Assembly: GCA_029990175.1 (NCBI GenBank)
Contig: JARKIP010000033.1
Span: 15,607,001 to 15,671,000 of the forward strand
DNA: 64,000 bases
Direction: 5' to 3'
From: Petunia secreta
Taxonomy: Eukaryota; Streptophyta; Magnoliopsida; Solanales; Solanaceae
Under the pieces are notes generated by a model. It searched no databases and had not been told where the DNA came from. It worked only from the letters and a program-made list of their open reading frames with translations. This document shows positions 35,912-48,122 of the stretch, piece by piece. The translations under genes and the position numbers were made by a program. How positions within the stretch are numbered: position 1 is the stretch's first letter; the number at the start of each line of letters is the position of its first letter.

Positions 35912-38900
35912 TGAAAATTAATTGAAATTTCAAGAAAGGTGGTTAAATTTGCAAGATGTAGCCCTAATTCTACCTACCCCGCGCAAAACCTCGATTTCAA
36001 TTAACTAATCTTAATGGGGGGCTAAATTCGTTCCATAGCCTTACATTTAGCCTACCTGCACAAATTCCATATAATACATACAACACATCAGTTCCCATTT
36101 CCCTCAACCCGATTCCCATTTCTCGCGACTCGAATCCCTAATTCCTTGCCCAATTTCCCCAAAATCTCACCACAACCAGCCAAATCCGCGTCACCTTGGT
36201 CCCCCCAACCTTTACCCTCTCTCGAGTAAGAGCAAACAATCTCAATCGTCCATTTTGAATTGGTTTCGATCCGAGCCGTGAGATGTCTATAACGTTCGGA
36301 TTCCCTTTGAAAATCAGGGTGAAACTAGTACGATCTAAAGGATTATACTATTTTGACCCTGGTTTCAAAAGGGAAAGGAAAAAGCGAGTAGGGTCGATTT
36401 GAGGATTTTCAAGCGGGAGTCCAAACCCTAAATTCAGGTATATATTGTTCTTTTAATTCATTTTCGAGGCAGTTTTGGGGGGCCTAGGGTTCTAGAGGTT
36501 AGGAGCAGAGAGGGAGAAAACACAAAAAATGACAGAATCCATATTAGAAGACTAGCTTCTATTTCAGTTTACATTTTCTAAAAATTACTGTGTTTGTTAT
36601 CATCGTTTCTGGTTCCTAAATTTTCTGGGATGTTTAATTGCATTGACGCATCGTCATTTAAATCGTCGACTTGTTCGTGTCGTACTCTTCAGCTCGTCGC
36701 CTTAGTTCATTGCTCCGCAAGAGGTAATAACCTTACATTAACTTATTTTCTATTACTTTAAATATAATCTTCCTGAGATAATGTATTTTTTGTTAGTATG
36801 TTCTTGAGCAGCTAATGTTGCTTCTGTTAAGCATATAAGCTTCTTTTACGTTTATTTTCTTGGTCACTGTTTTAGAAATCCATGCTTATTGAAGAAAGGT
36901 TGTTAAAGGTCGTCTCTGTTAAAATGATAAAGTCGAACTTGATTTAATGAAAACCATACTATGTAAAGCACTTTAGAAGCTTCATTCAAGTAAAGTTGGA
37001 ACCTTTGCCTACATATGAACTGTTATAGTCATAACCTAGCTAAAATCAAGGCTTCAAGAGTGTTGGCTGCATATTCTGAATTTTGTGAAGCATTAAAAGC
37101 TGATTTGAATCTGTATATTTGGTTTTGGATCAGAGTGAAGTTAGGCTTGTTGTTTTCAGCTCATAGGGGTTGCAGGCTGTGGTTAGTTGTTCGAAGAGGA
37201 GTGTATGCAGGTTGTTTGTGTGTCTCGGTAGTTGGAGAACTATTGAGGGAGTCCAGGTTGGTCTATGAATGTGAGTTGTGTGAGTTAGTAAGGGGAGGTT
37301 GCAGATGTTCAGCTAGTTGTTTGGTTGTTCTTGGAGATCAGTAGGAAGTGTTGAAGAAGGTCAGGTGTCTAGTTGCTTTCAGAGGATGATGTTTAGCCAG
37401 TGAAGGTTCAGGGAGAATGTAGAGGAGATAGGGCCTGTAGGGGCTGATATGGAAGCAGGTTTGTGTGTATGCAGGTCCGGGTAAGGGATTAGGAGAAGTC
37501 TTCTTGTGTTAGCCAAGAAGTAGTAAAAGGGGCCTGTTATGAGTGGTGTGTGTATGTGCTAAAAAAAGAATGAGAAGTCTAATTGTGTAGGCTGATAGCA
37601 AGTTTTGGCTTATGGAGATGCAGGTGAGGGAGTTTGTTTTCTGTCTGGTGGTCATTAAATGCAATGTGTGTGTGCTGGAGGTATGTCGATTGCTGCCTGG
37701 TTGTCTAGTAATTATCCATGATGTTGTTCAGCTTGTTTTGTTCCCGTTGCAGGGTGTTTGTGATAGCAGGTAGAGGGTATGGGTTTGTAGTTCAAAGGAT
37801 GTATTCTGGTTGGTTTGCAAGTGAGTAGAGGCAATCCTGGTAGGATTCAGGATGTGTGTGGGTGTTTCTAGTTCCCTATCTGGATGTGAGTGTTTGTAGG
37901 TATTTTGAGGGTTGTTTTGAGTGTATAGGTGCTGCAGAATCTGTTTTAGGTTGTCTAGGTTATTTGAAGCTGAAGTATAAAGTCTTCAGAGGTTGCTTTT
38001 GTTGATTTTGGTTGTTTAATAGTGCCTGTGAGAGTCTATTTATGTCTGCAAACATTGCATAATTGATATAACCAGTAAATACCTTCCCCTCCAGCCTTGA
38101 TTAGGATTTCAAGGTGGCATGTTTACTGAACTGCATGCAGGAAAAGAATGCATTGTTATCTAAAGCCTACTATACTTTTATCATGAACCAGTCCACAAGC
38201 CAGTTTATATTTTATTATTGTAACAGCCATCTAAATAATATTTCTGCCAACACAAATTTTATGTGAAGTAATCTAGCTTTTCTCATTTCTTATATATCGT
38301 AAAGCTGTAGCATGCTATGGTCCAGTACATGTGACTTTTCCCTTTATAATCCATAATTTAATATTCAGTTTATGGAAGACCTTATCTTCTATTATACTAC
38401 AGGTCACTTAAAGTTATATAGGTTAGATTTACTTTACTTGATGCAAAACATTATTTTTCCAACTTGGAGCTGTGTTTCATATATGTTGTGTGATAATGCT
38501 GTTAGGATAGTTAGGTTAGTCATTTTTATGAATGAAGAATCAACTGAATTTTGAATTAAATAAAGCTTTCATGCATATGTAAGGTGTCTGTTGGAGTTTC
38601 AGGGAGTAGTAGTAAGCAGTAGGATAGTAAAGGGTAGTCAAGCATGATCTGAAGTTGAAGTGTGGTTTTCCGGGGTGATTTTGATTTTTTTTAGATTTCT
38701 GTAACTTCTGTGACTCTGTTTTGGCGAAATTCTTAATTGCGTTTGTGAAATGTTAGGATAATTTATTCTCTGTATGTTAACATTTTTCTTAAGTGCGATT
38801 CTAATCCTTTTCTATCTCTTTACCCTTTGCATGAAATGCCTCTTAGGACGAGTTGAGTAAAACTCACAAACTGGGATTGGCTATTTGCATTGGAGTTGTG

Positions 38901-39950
38901 TGATCCGCGCTGCATTTTCGGGCTTGAGATGCCCAAAAATGAAAACTAATAAAGTTCAAGGCTCAATGAATTGAGTTTGCTATATCCGGGTTGTACCTTC
39001 TAAACTCCTTCTCTCCTGTCCCCTTTAGAAAAGCATGTTTTAGGATCCCTAAATCGGGTTAGGACTTTGCATGATTAGAAGCTTGATAGGATAGCCGCTT
39101 TATCGAATTGTTATCTTATTGCATGTTTAGGATTGATTATAAATTGCTTATCTCTTTTCTTTGGGGCCCTCCAATTAGTTTAAGATAATAGGAATCTTTG
39201 ATTAACTATCGAATGCAAAAGAATCAAAATTAAAATCGTATCCATTTATTCATTATTTATATTTCAGTTAATTATTTATCCATCTATTATTTATTTACTC
39301 ATTAATTACATTATTTAAGTGGTACTTATTTATGAATAAATTAATTAATTCATTCATTTATTTAATTATTTAATTTTAGTTAATTATCTACTTGTTTAAT
39401 CAATTATAATTATTTATTTGTTTATTTATTTATTTAATCAATTATAATTATTTATCTAATCATTTATTTTATTTACTTAATTTTATTTAGCCTTTATTTA
39501 TTTAATTAATTAAGCAATCAACCATTATCTCATTATTCATTTAATTAATCTTAAGTTTTGTTGTTTAGTTATCTAAGTATTGGCATAATCAAACCTTATC
39601 TTATTTATATTATATTATTCATTATCTATTTATCTTTTTATTTGAAATTTATCCTAAATTAATTATCTTTAAGTGAAATTCGTGAAAATCGCCGGATTAA
39701 CCGCTTTTAGCGGATTTTCGAAAGCGCTCCCGCAAAGGACCTTCTTTCGAATTTAATAGAACCATTTACCTAGAATCTCTGAATTTATTTTCTTTTAAAT
39801 AAAGAACAAAAATCGCACTCTTTAGTTAACTTAGGTTCCTAATAATCCTAAAATTAGGTGGCGACTCCAAAGAAAGTCCTTTGGAGTCCCATTTTGTTGA
39901 AATCAAATTCCGATGCATACTTGTGTGCATATTTTTGGGAGTGTTCAACA
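35798..39950 (+). mobile_element. Solo LTR inserted in gag, tggag duplication
   Basis: The 4153-bp insertion begins TGTTGACACTC and ends GAGTGTTCAACA; the reversed end (TGTTGAACACTC) nearly mirrors the start. The 5 bases tggag flank it on both sides (35793-35797 and 39951-39955), and the gag frame continues in register across them. Inside is ggtggcgactcc near 39858, as in the end of the neighbouring solo LTR (49743), which assigns it to the same LTR superfamily. It has (AAT)n at 35880-35912 and AT-rich TTTA repeats at 39240-39560. No coding domain was found; a 109-residue frame at 37015-37344 is unrecognised and probably chance. Confidence 0.88.
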
Positions 39951-39955
39951 TGGAG

Positions 39956-40522
39956 CACCTGGCAATTTCTCCATAAACGACTTCATCTCATTGGATTTCT
40001 TCTCCACTGTATCGTTCAACAATGTCTGCATCGTAGCCAACATCCTTACTTCTGTCGTGACGGAGGCCGGAGCTCCCTTAGCCACGGCGGCCGTACCCGA
40101 TCCTCCAGATCCGACCCCGCAGCAAGTCCCCCTATTACGGCACCCTGAGGAACCGAAGTCGGAATGTTTGCGGGGGGTGCGATCGGGGAGGTGGGCGCTC
40201 TGTTTCCGATAGAGCTAGACAAAATCTCCAACTGCTTATGTATCATCTCAAACTGTGCATCATGCCTTCTCAAATATGCCATCAACGCCATATTTGTATC
40301 CACTGACTCAGCTTCGACCGTTAGGTCCTTACCGGGTCGATGCCCTTGAGGCACGTTTAATCGTGAACCAGCAGGAACGTCGTCATGATTCAGATCCTGC
40401 TCGTGATTGGTTGATTCACCGACCACTTCAGCATTGGCCGGAACATGAACCCCGTCATTGGGATTGAGCTTTTGTTGGCCATTCAAAGCAGTGATAGCAT
40501 CAATATTACGTTCATCTGCCAT
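39956..40522 (-). pseudogene. Gypsy gag, N-terminal part
   Basis: The minus-strand ATG at 40520-40522 opens MADERNIDAITALNGQQK. A segment follows with SVDTNMALMAYLRRHDAQFE and QLEILSSSIGNR, a helical N-terminal region typical of gag in this lineage. A stop comes near 40046, then a further frame reading toward KLPGAP at the insertion point. It starts 68 bases from the primer-binding site. Confidence 0.8.
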
Positions 40523-40589
40523 CGTAAGACAAAAAAGAAAACGTAAGTAGTACCAACGATCAAATCTCGGAACGAATCGATTGCCTAAG

Positions 40590-40607
40590 CCCCACAGTGG
40601 GCACCAA
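40590..40607 (-). other. Primer-binding site
   Basis: The minus strand reads TTGGTGCCCACTGTGGGG two bases inside the 5' LTR. This site type is common in Tat-lineage gypsy elements and sets the minus orientation. Confidence 0.8.
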
Positions 40608-40609
40608 AT

Positions 40610-41883
40610 TGTATTTCCTAAAAATGTGCTTCAGGTATTACAATTAAATTTATATTTAGTTGAGTCTTAGGCGACCGTGTATATCTCGATTTGACCGATT
40701 GATAAATAATTTACGTGGACAAGTGATCGATTTACTGAATGTTATTTCGGAAACAATGCAAGTAGCAATTTCAACAGAACGAACAATAGCAAATTTCGAT
40801 GATGTAGTGCAATGAGTTCAATTCGAGGAGAAATGTGATTGAATAAATGAAGACAAGCAATGGATTCACAGTTTATGATGATCGATTCAATATGGTTTTG
40901 GGCAAATTACGAACAATGTGCACAATTACTGCTTTACCCAAGGCGATTTAAATATTAGTTTCGTTCAATATCGAATAAGCGATTTAACAAGATTCAATGA
41001 GTAAGGCTATGATAGAATTATATTAACGATGGCAAATATGCAAGAGGATATGACAGCCGATGACAGTTTGAATAAAACGATAGAAATGCAGCTGACGAAA
41101 TGAAAACTTTATCAAATCAATGCTACAATCAGAATGATAATAACAACTACTTAACGTGATCGATGATAGCAAGCAAATATGCTAAGTAATGAATTAGTAA
41201 TACGATCAACGCAATGACAATAAATCAATGAAATCGATGATGATAAACGGATATGTCAGGCAATGAAAATAACACGCAAACAACGAAGCAGACAATAATA
41301 AATCAAATGAACGAAAGCAGTAAAGCTTATTGTATTGAAGAAACGGAGGTTGGTGCTTCGATGAAAGAGATGAATCCTCCTCCAAGTCTGAACCAAGCCG
41401 CGATTGATGTTTGATACAATAGTTGAAATTGCAACAATGGTAGATTTGCTATAGTAATAATAGTGTAATTGAATGACAATAATAATGTAATTGATGAAAA
41501 AGGGGTGCTTCTGTTCAGATAAAACGGAAATCTACAAATGGGAAAGCAGGATCTATTTATAGGTTAAAGAGATATGGAGTATCCAACTCTATAAGGACTC
41601 CACTCTCTCACGTCTCTCCTTAGTCACGCAACAGTAGTTACCCACATCCAACAACTTCTGCTAAATCCGCTCCGATAAAAATGGGATAAGATCAGCCACT
41701 GTTATCTGATAAAACAGTTGTCTTCGAAATTTTACGATCACAGTGTAACATAACCGATCACATCGATGATCGAAGCTGTTTTCGATCCGACCTCATTTTG
41801 TAATGTCTTTGGAATCTATTCTCACTTTTCCACGTAGTCGACCACGTGTCCTTTACGTGATCGGACAGAAATCGACCAATACA
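40610..41883 (-). repeat. 5' LTR of the Tat-lineage gypsy element
   Basis: On the plus strand it runs TGTATTTCCTAAAAATG to GACCAATACA, the partner of 25278-26550. Confidence 0.92.
41553..41562 (-). promoter_or_regulatory. LTR TATA box (5' LTR)
   Basis: The minus strand reads CTATAAATAG; this copy is placed to start the genomic transcript of the gypsy element toward lower coordinates. Confidence 0.6.
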
Positions 41884-42804
41884 ATACTATATGAAACTCA
41901 TTGTACCTAAGTTAAATTTTGGTCTATTTATACTTGTAATATTACTAGTCTCGTTTTACTCTTGCCGCTAATGAAGTTTCAATGAATAGGTGAACTCCAC
42001 TTCTCCAAAAATTTCAAGAAAAAATTAAGGTAAAACTTTATAACTCAACTGTTGACACCCAATTTGTCCCTCTTTTTTTTTTTTTTTTTTACAATTTGGT
42101 TATATTTAATTAAAATGTGTAATATTAATTTATTTTTAAATAAAATTTCATTAGATTCCATGCATTTACGTACGTAATACTATTATTAAACTTCTATTTA
42201 TATTGTACTTATTTAATTGTGAATATATAACATAGTTGTATTATTTAGGCTATTTTTAAATACATATTCTAACTATTTGTGCAATTTAGGTACGTTATCA
42301 ATATCATTTAATAGTTCATCGTGAATATCTATACTAATTTAATTTCTTTGTGATTATTTCACTAAATTATAATAATTTTTTTTGCTATATTTTTTTCTAT
42401 TAATTATTCTATATTTATTTATTAGTTATAGCATTTTCTTATATTAAATATTAGTCAAAATCAAATTCTCGTTTCATCACCGCATCGTCAGAAACTTCCC
42501 AACGTCCCCTTCCCATTTCAGTTTCATTGTGACGAGTGTTACTTTTATTTTTTTCACCCTTTTACCTAGATTTTCATTTTTTTTTTTTACTCCAGTTTTC
42601 ATTTTCTACAATATTTTATTCTATCATACTTGGCAACCTATCACCCCTTGTAGAAATTTGAATTTAAATTTTTACCAAAACTCTTTCAAATCCCATAATA
42701 TTTCATATTTCATAATAAGATACACCCTTAATTTACTATCCTTTCCTTTTTCTCAATATACTCATCTTTCTTCTCTCCAATAGCTAGAATACCAGCAAGA
42801 TACA

Positions 42805-43458
42805 TGTTGAGTTTGAAAAGAAGGTAAAGGGGTGTGAATGAGAAATGAATGGAATATTTATTAAAGATTAATATTTATATTAATATTTATTTATTAAATA
42901 TTAATATTTTATATTAATATTTGACTTGGGGCTGTTTTCGTAACGGAATTAGCGGAATACTTATGCAAATATTCCAAAGTTCCCAAAGCTAATGTAACAT
43001 TATTTCACTAAAAAAGTACTTTTCATTGAACAGCCACCTTGAAGGCTGCCTTTCATGAACAACCATTTCACCAAAAATGAAAAGACACCTTCATGCCTTT
43101 TTACTCAAAATCTTGTGGCTATAAATAGAGAGGCATTTTGCCTCATTTTATTCATCCAGAAAAAAATTTCATATTCTTCATCTCATTACTCTCTGCATTT
43201 ATTTTCAAAACAAAAGTAAGTTCTGAATCAGTGTGATTTGCTACCATTATTTGAGGTCGTTGTTCACTGTGATTTGAATTACCGCTATCACAGTAAGGGT
43301 AATTCCATTCTATCCTGGGAGAAATTAATCCACAAACCTTGGGTAACTGTGAGGGGATTAGATTTCTTAAGGACATGCAGTGTATACTGTTGGCTTGGAA
43401 TTTTTCTACTTCATCTATTTCTGTTTCTGGTTATTATCGAAAGTGCAGACATCTAACA
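42805..43458 (+). repeat. 5' LTR of the copia element
   Basis: 654 bp. It contains TATAAATA at 43120-43127 and matches the 3' LTR over its length with small indels in the TTTATTAAATATT-rich part. Confidence 0.9.
43120..43127 (+). promoter_or_regulatory. Copia LTR TATA box
   Basis: TATAAATA within ggctataaatagagagg; the same box is at 45758-45765 in the other LTR. Confidence 0.65.
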
Positions 43459-43559
43459 ATCTTAAAAAATCTAATTTGTATTTTGGTCTGCTAATCGATA
43501 ATAGACTGTTTGTGGAGACTAAAATCTGAAAAAGAATTTCTACTCCAAATTTAATATTC

Positions 43560-43850
43560 CGTTTTGAAGATTTAAATACTTCAACGGATTATTAAAATTA
43601 TTGTGTGTTTAATCCGTTCAGAAGATTAAAAACTTTCGGATTATTAAATTATTTATATTGTTATTTGCAGTTTGAAGATATAAAAACTTTATTGTACGTT
43701 AAATCAGTTTGAAGATGTAAAATCTTCACTGTACTTTTAAATTTGGTTTGAAGATTAAAAACTTCGACATTGTATTGAAACAGTTTGAAGATTAAAAGCT
43801 TCACTGTTGTAATGAATTGGCTTTGAAGATTAAAAACTTCGCCGTATTAT
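43560..43850 (+). repeat. GAAG-N8-CTTC mini-hairpin repeats
   Basis: Units of the form (g/t)tttgaagattaaaaacttc recur about seven times at 35-60 bp spacing, each with GAAG and CTTC arms around an AT core. They lie in the untranslated leader of the copia element, just after the 5' LTR. Confidence 0.7.
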
Positions 43851-44569
43851 TAAGTGGGAAAATGTGAACTAAAATTTTGATAGTTGTCTCTTGCAGAGAG
43901 AAAGTAACAAACAAAGAAAAGCATCTTGCAATTCGTTCAAGTGAAATGGATAAATGTACATGCTTTGTGCATAATGTTTAGAACTCAAAATGAAAAAAAA
44001 TGATTTGAGTTCTATGAAATATGGCACTTGAAATATTTGAAATGTGGGGGCATTTGGCGTACGCATAATTAGGCTTAATGTCTATTTTATTTAGAAGAAT
44101 TAGATATGATTCTTTTTCTCGTAACCCCACGTGTCCTTAGTGAATTGGTCATGTGCCTCTTCAGAAAAAGGTTGTGTAATTTCAGGAAATGGTGTCACTT
44201 GAAAGGTTGTGACATTTCATGAAAATTATATGTGTCGATTGATAGATAACGTTTTGTATAGACATGACGATTCATGAAGATATATTAAAATATTGGTCTA
44301 TAAGACGGAAAATAAACTGTTAGTGATAAAATCCATATCTAGTTGGATTTAAGCGATGAACCAACCCATAATAATTATAAAATTCATATTTATTTAGATT
44401 TGTATAATGATTGAAGGTTCTATAATTTAGGCATCAAGTAAATAGCAACACGAAAATGGTTGAGAAATATATTAAATATTAAAAAGTTGTGGCCACAACT
44501 GATGCAACCATTTCCAGCTATTGATAGTGATGCTAGATTAAACAGTGAAAAAATTGAAGGGCTCCATTC

Positions 44570-44930
44570 ATGTTTGGAAGATATTCAATTTTGGCTCTAG
44601 CCGTTGACAGCGATTTGTATACATTGCGATAGTCAATCGGTAATATCGCGGGCTGGGAGCCTTATGTATAATGGTAAAAATCATCATATACGACGAAGAC
44701 ATAAGACCATTAGACAACTTATCTCTAGAGGAATTATCACAATTGACTATGTTAAGTCAAAGGATAATGTATCAGATCCGCTAACAAAAGGTTTAACTAG
44801 AGATGATGTTGAGAGATCATCAAGAGTAATGGGACTATAGCCAAGGACAAGCAGTCATGGCGGTAACTCTACCTTGAAGACTGGAGATCCCAAAATCTAG
44901 GTTCAAGGAGCTCAAACAAAGTTGTGTACG
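44570..44930 (+). pseudogene. Copia RNase H C terminus
   Basis: The frame 44604-44840 reads IHCDSQSVISRAG, YNGKNHHIRRRHKTIRQL and DYVKSKDNVSDPLTKGLTR, the end of the copia polyprotein, where the RNase H degrades RNA in RNA-DNA hybrids. The frame stops after VMGL, but the next codons still read like the family tail (PRTSSHGGN-like). The upstream part has a stop at about 44598. The downstream sequence to 45431 is 3' non-coding. Confidence 0.85.
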
Positions 44931-45431
44931 ACCGCTCCAACATTGTCAAACAACTCAACCCATCCTCTTAATAAGATAATGTTTAGTACCAAAGATAAAA
45001 CGTTAAAGACGCTTTTTAATGATTATCTAAGTTTGATACGGGGTTTGTCAAACAGTGTAGATCTAGGGGATTACACGTTTAGAAATCACCTATGTGACTG
45101 TGAAGTGGAAGCCGCTTCAAGGAGAATTCTGTAAGGCCAATTTTCTACGCACTCATGAACCAGGCGGTGTTCATGGCTGAAACGAACACAACAATGAGAA
45201 CCAAAAATGGTCAAGGATTAATTATGTGACATATGTTGTCTAGGTATACACCAAAGCTCGACGGTTCAAAGATATCAAATCTACCGATTGACCGAGTATA
45301 TCCGATATATGTTCACTACGGAAAGTTCAAAGGGAAACCCACTTATCCAGATGTAATTAATTCTTACTTGCAAATCACACAGTTTTCTGCATGTTTTCTT
45401 CATATAGCCATTCCCCATTCATGTGAGGAAT

Positions 45432-46097
45432 TGTCGGGTTTGGAAAGAAGGTAAAGTGGTGTGAATGGGAAATGAAGGGAATATTTATTAAAGATTAATA
45501 TTTATATTTATATTAATATTTATTTATTAAATATTAATATTTTATATATATATTTTACTTGGGGCCGTTTTCGTAACGAAATTGAAGAGTGGAATACTTA
45601 TGCAAATATTCCAAAGTTCCCAAAGCTGTTGTAACATTATTTCAATGAAGAGGTACTTTTTCATTAAAAAGCCACCTTGAAGGCTGCCTTTCATGAACAG
45701 CCATTTCACCAACAATGAAAAGACACCTTCATGCCTTTTCACTCCAAATCTTGCGGCTATAAATAGAGAGGCATTTTGCCTCATTTTGTTCATCCAAAAA
45801 AAAAAAAATCATACTCTTCATCTCATTACTCTCTGTATTTGTTTTCAAAACAAAAGTAAGTTCTGAGTCAGTGTGATTTGCTACCATTATTTGAGGTCGC
45901 TGTTCACTGTGATTTGAATTGCCGCTATCACAGTGAGGGTAATTTCATTCTATCATGGGAGAAATTAATCCACAAACCTTGGGTAACTGTGAAGGATTAG
46001 ATTTCTTAAGGACATGCAGTGCATATTGTTGGCTTGGAATTTTTCTACTTCATTTATTTCTGTTTCTGGAAATTATCGAAAGTGCAGACATCTAACA
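45432..46097 (+). repeat. 3' LTR of the copia element
   Basis: 666 bp, starts TGTCGGG and ends ATCTAACA, followed by the duplicated ataca. Confidence 0.9.
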
Positions 46098-46802
46098 ATA
46101 CATTCCCTTGCCAATCTACTATTTTAATTTCATATATTTTTTAGTTTTTTTCCTTTTTAAAGATTAATGACACTAGCTTAAATATTCAACTATAAATACA
46201 ATTAGTTTTTCATATACCTACTCCTGGATATCCCTTCTCTACATAATTTCTTCTTAGTCCTCTCATCTATCATATCTCTCTCATGCTCTCAAAGTTTTTT
46301 CTCTTGAAATATGCCTTCCATTTAAACGCCCTCTAGATCGGCTTGCATGCTAGGTTTGTCTTAAAATGTTCTTTACTTCAATTTTATATTATGCATTTGG
46401 TGTGTGTTTCCTTTTTTGTACTTTACTAACCTTGCAGGATGGAGATTTAGCATTTGAATTTTGGCATAGCAATGTATTTTACATGATGCCCGTTTTAAGA
46501 AATAAAATTTCTAACCTTGATCACTTATCCTATCATAATTCATTGCTATTTTATTCACTTCTATGTTACTCTTAGTATTATAGTTTGATTGTTTTATTTA
46601 TCCAAGCTTATTCATTGTTTAGATAGTCGAAATACTGTGATATTTTTTGGTGCTATATGCTACATTATAAGTGCAACAAAACTTGGCTATACCCCATCTC
46701 TCACCCTACTCTCTATTTTTATTTGGCTGTTATTGAAAAATAGGTGTAAAATAGGTTGTTTTTGTAAAGTGGGAATGCTAAAATAGTTAACAGGTATGTT
46801 GG

Positions 46803-47361
46803 TAAGAAATTTTGATCACTAGCCATTTTTTGACGCGCTCATTGGGGACTATCCACCGTTTCCAAATTCATTGAAGAATAGCTAAAAATTTGCGCGCGCA
46901 CTTAAGCTCCATTAGCGTTGTAAAAATACCCCAGACTAGTCCCATAACAAAATACTGGGGCTTTGAATATTATGAGACTTCATATATAAAGTTTCAGTCC
47001 CATAACAAAATGTTGGGGCTTTGAACAAGAGCATTTTGTTATGGGTTTTTGTTCACAGCCCCAGCATTTTGTTATGGGTTATGGAACTTTATATATAAAG
47101 CTTCAGTCCCATAACAAAATGCTGGGGCGTTGAACAAGTTTTGTTCACAGCCCCAGTATTTTATTATGAGACTGAAGCTTTATACAAAGTCCCATAACAA
47201 AATGCTGGGGCCTTGAACAAAACTTGTTCAAAGCCCCAGTATTTTATACTGGGATTAGTTTACTGGGATTTGTCTGGAGGTGGCTATTTCTCAGCAAATT
47301 TATTTTTGACGGCTACAAATCAATTAACGCGCGCCAAACAGGCCCTGCACGAAATTTTTAC
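46803..47361. mobile_element. hAT-like MITE with alternating inverted repeats
   Basis: The 559-bp insertion is flanked by the perfect 8-bp repeat tatgttgg (46795-46802 and 47362-47369), the length typical of hAT transposons. The ends taagaaatttt and aaatttttac are loosely inverted. Inside, gtcccataacaaaatgctgggg and its complement alternate at least seven times, so the RNA could fold into several hairpins. No protein coding. Confidence 0.75.
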
Positions 47362-48122
47362 TATGTTGGAAACGTTAAATTCTTGGTTTTGTTTCTGAAA
47401 TGGCAGTAGGTTTAATATTTTATCCTAAAGGAGTCAAAGCTAAAAGCTGAACGTTTTTCTTTAAACAGGATTATTTTTGCAAATTCAAAAACGTGAAAGT
47501 TAACTTAAAGCAGGGCTGTTTATTTTTGCATTTCTAAAACCCCTGAGCGTACTTTTTTTTCTTCAAAGAGAAATCCATTTTTTTTTTAAATTTCTCCAAG
47601 TTAATTAATAGCTCGTGAGGGATTTAGGACTTTGGAGGTCAAGTCCTTTAAAACTAATATTATTTTTTATATAAGTTAATTATTCAAATTTGAATTATTT
47701 GCTTGTCATGTCTATCATTAGTACTTTCTAAATGTCATATTTGCACCCTATTTAATTTATATACATGTCCTTATTATTATTTGCTTGCTATATTATGCTA
47801 TGTGTTTAACTATATTTTCATCTATATGCTATATTTAAGTATTTCAAATATATATTTTACTCACTTTAAACTAACTATTTTAAATGCGGCCTCATACTAA
47901 AGACACCACCGAAGTTAAAGGTATGTGACAAACAATGTCACAATGCCATCCTTTGGTGGCGCACATTTTTTGAATTATGTATTTCCTCCTTGTTTGTCAC
48001 TTAAAAATTAATGTGTGATGACAATGTTGGTTTAATTTAACTTTGTAATTTGTGGTTGTCTGTTAAACGTGATTATTATTTAAGATTGTTTATGCAATTG
48101 TACCATACTATAATAACAGAAT

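Larger units (their letters stand above)
25278..41883 (-). mobile_element. Tat-lineage Ty3/gypsy retrotransposon with antisense gene
   Basis: The 16.6 kb element is bounded by 1.27 kb LTRs (25278-26550 and 40610-41883). The flanks gtact (25273-25277) and atact (41884-41888) match at four of five bases, a worn target duplication. On the minus strand the order is 5' LTR, primer site, gag, protease, RT, RNase H, a second (archaeal-type) RNase H, integrase, a 4 kb region and polypurine tract, then 3' LTR. The dual RNase H and the antisense gene in the 3' region (26918-29579) are hallmarks of the Tat lineage. A solo LTR (35798-39950) splits gag. Stops and frameshifts in every domain mean the copy is dead. 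Confidence 0.92.
42805..46097 (+). mobile_element. Deleted Ty1/copia element, ataca duplication
   Basis: Two LTRs (42805-43458 and 45432-46097) share ends of the TGTTGAG/TGTCGGG and CATCTAACA type. The 5 bases ataca flank the whole element (42800-42804 and 46098-46102). The internal region keeps only the RNase H C terminus (44604-44840) and 3' non-coding DNA. Gag, protease, integrase and RT are missing, so a large internal deletion is inferred. Confidence 0.9.

Noticed and set aside
37015..37344. 109-residue plus-strand frame inside the solo LTR
   Set aside because: No domain, located within an LTR, likely chance.
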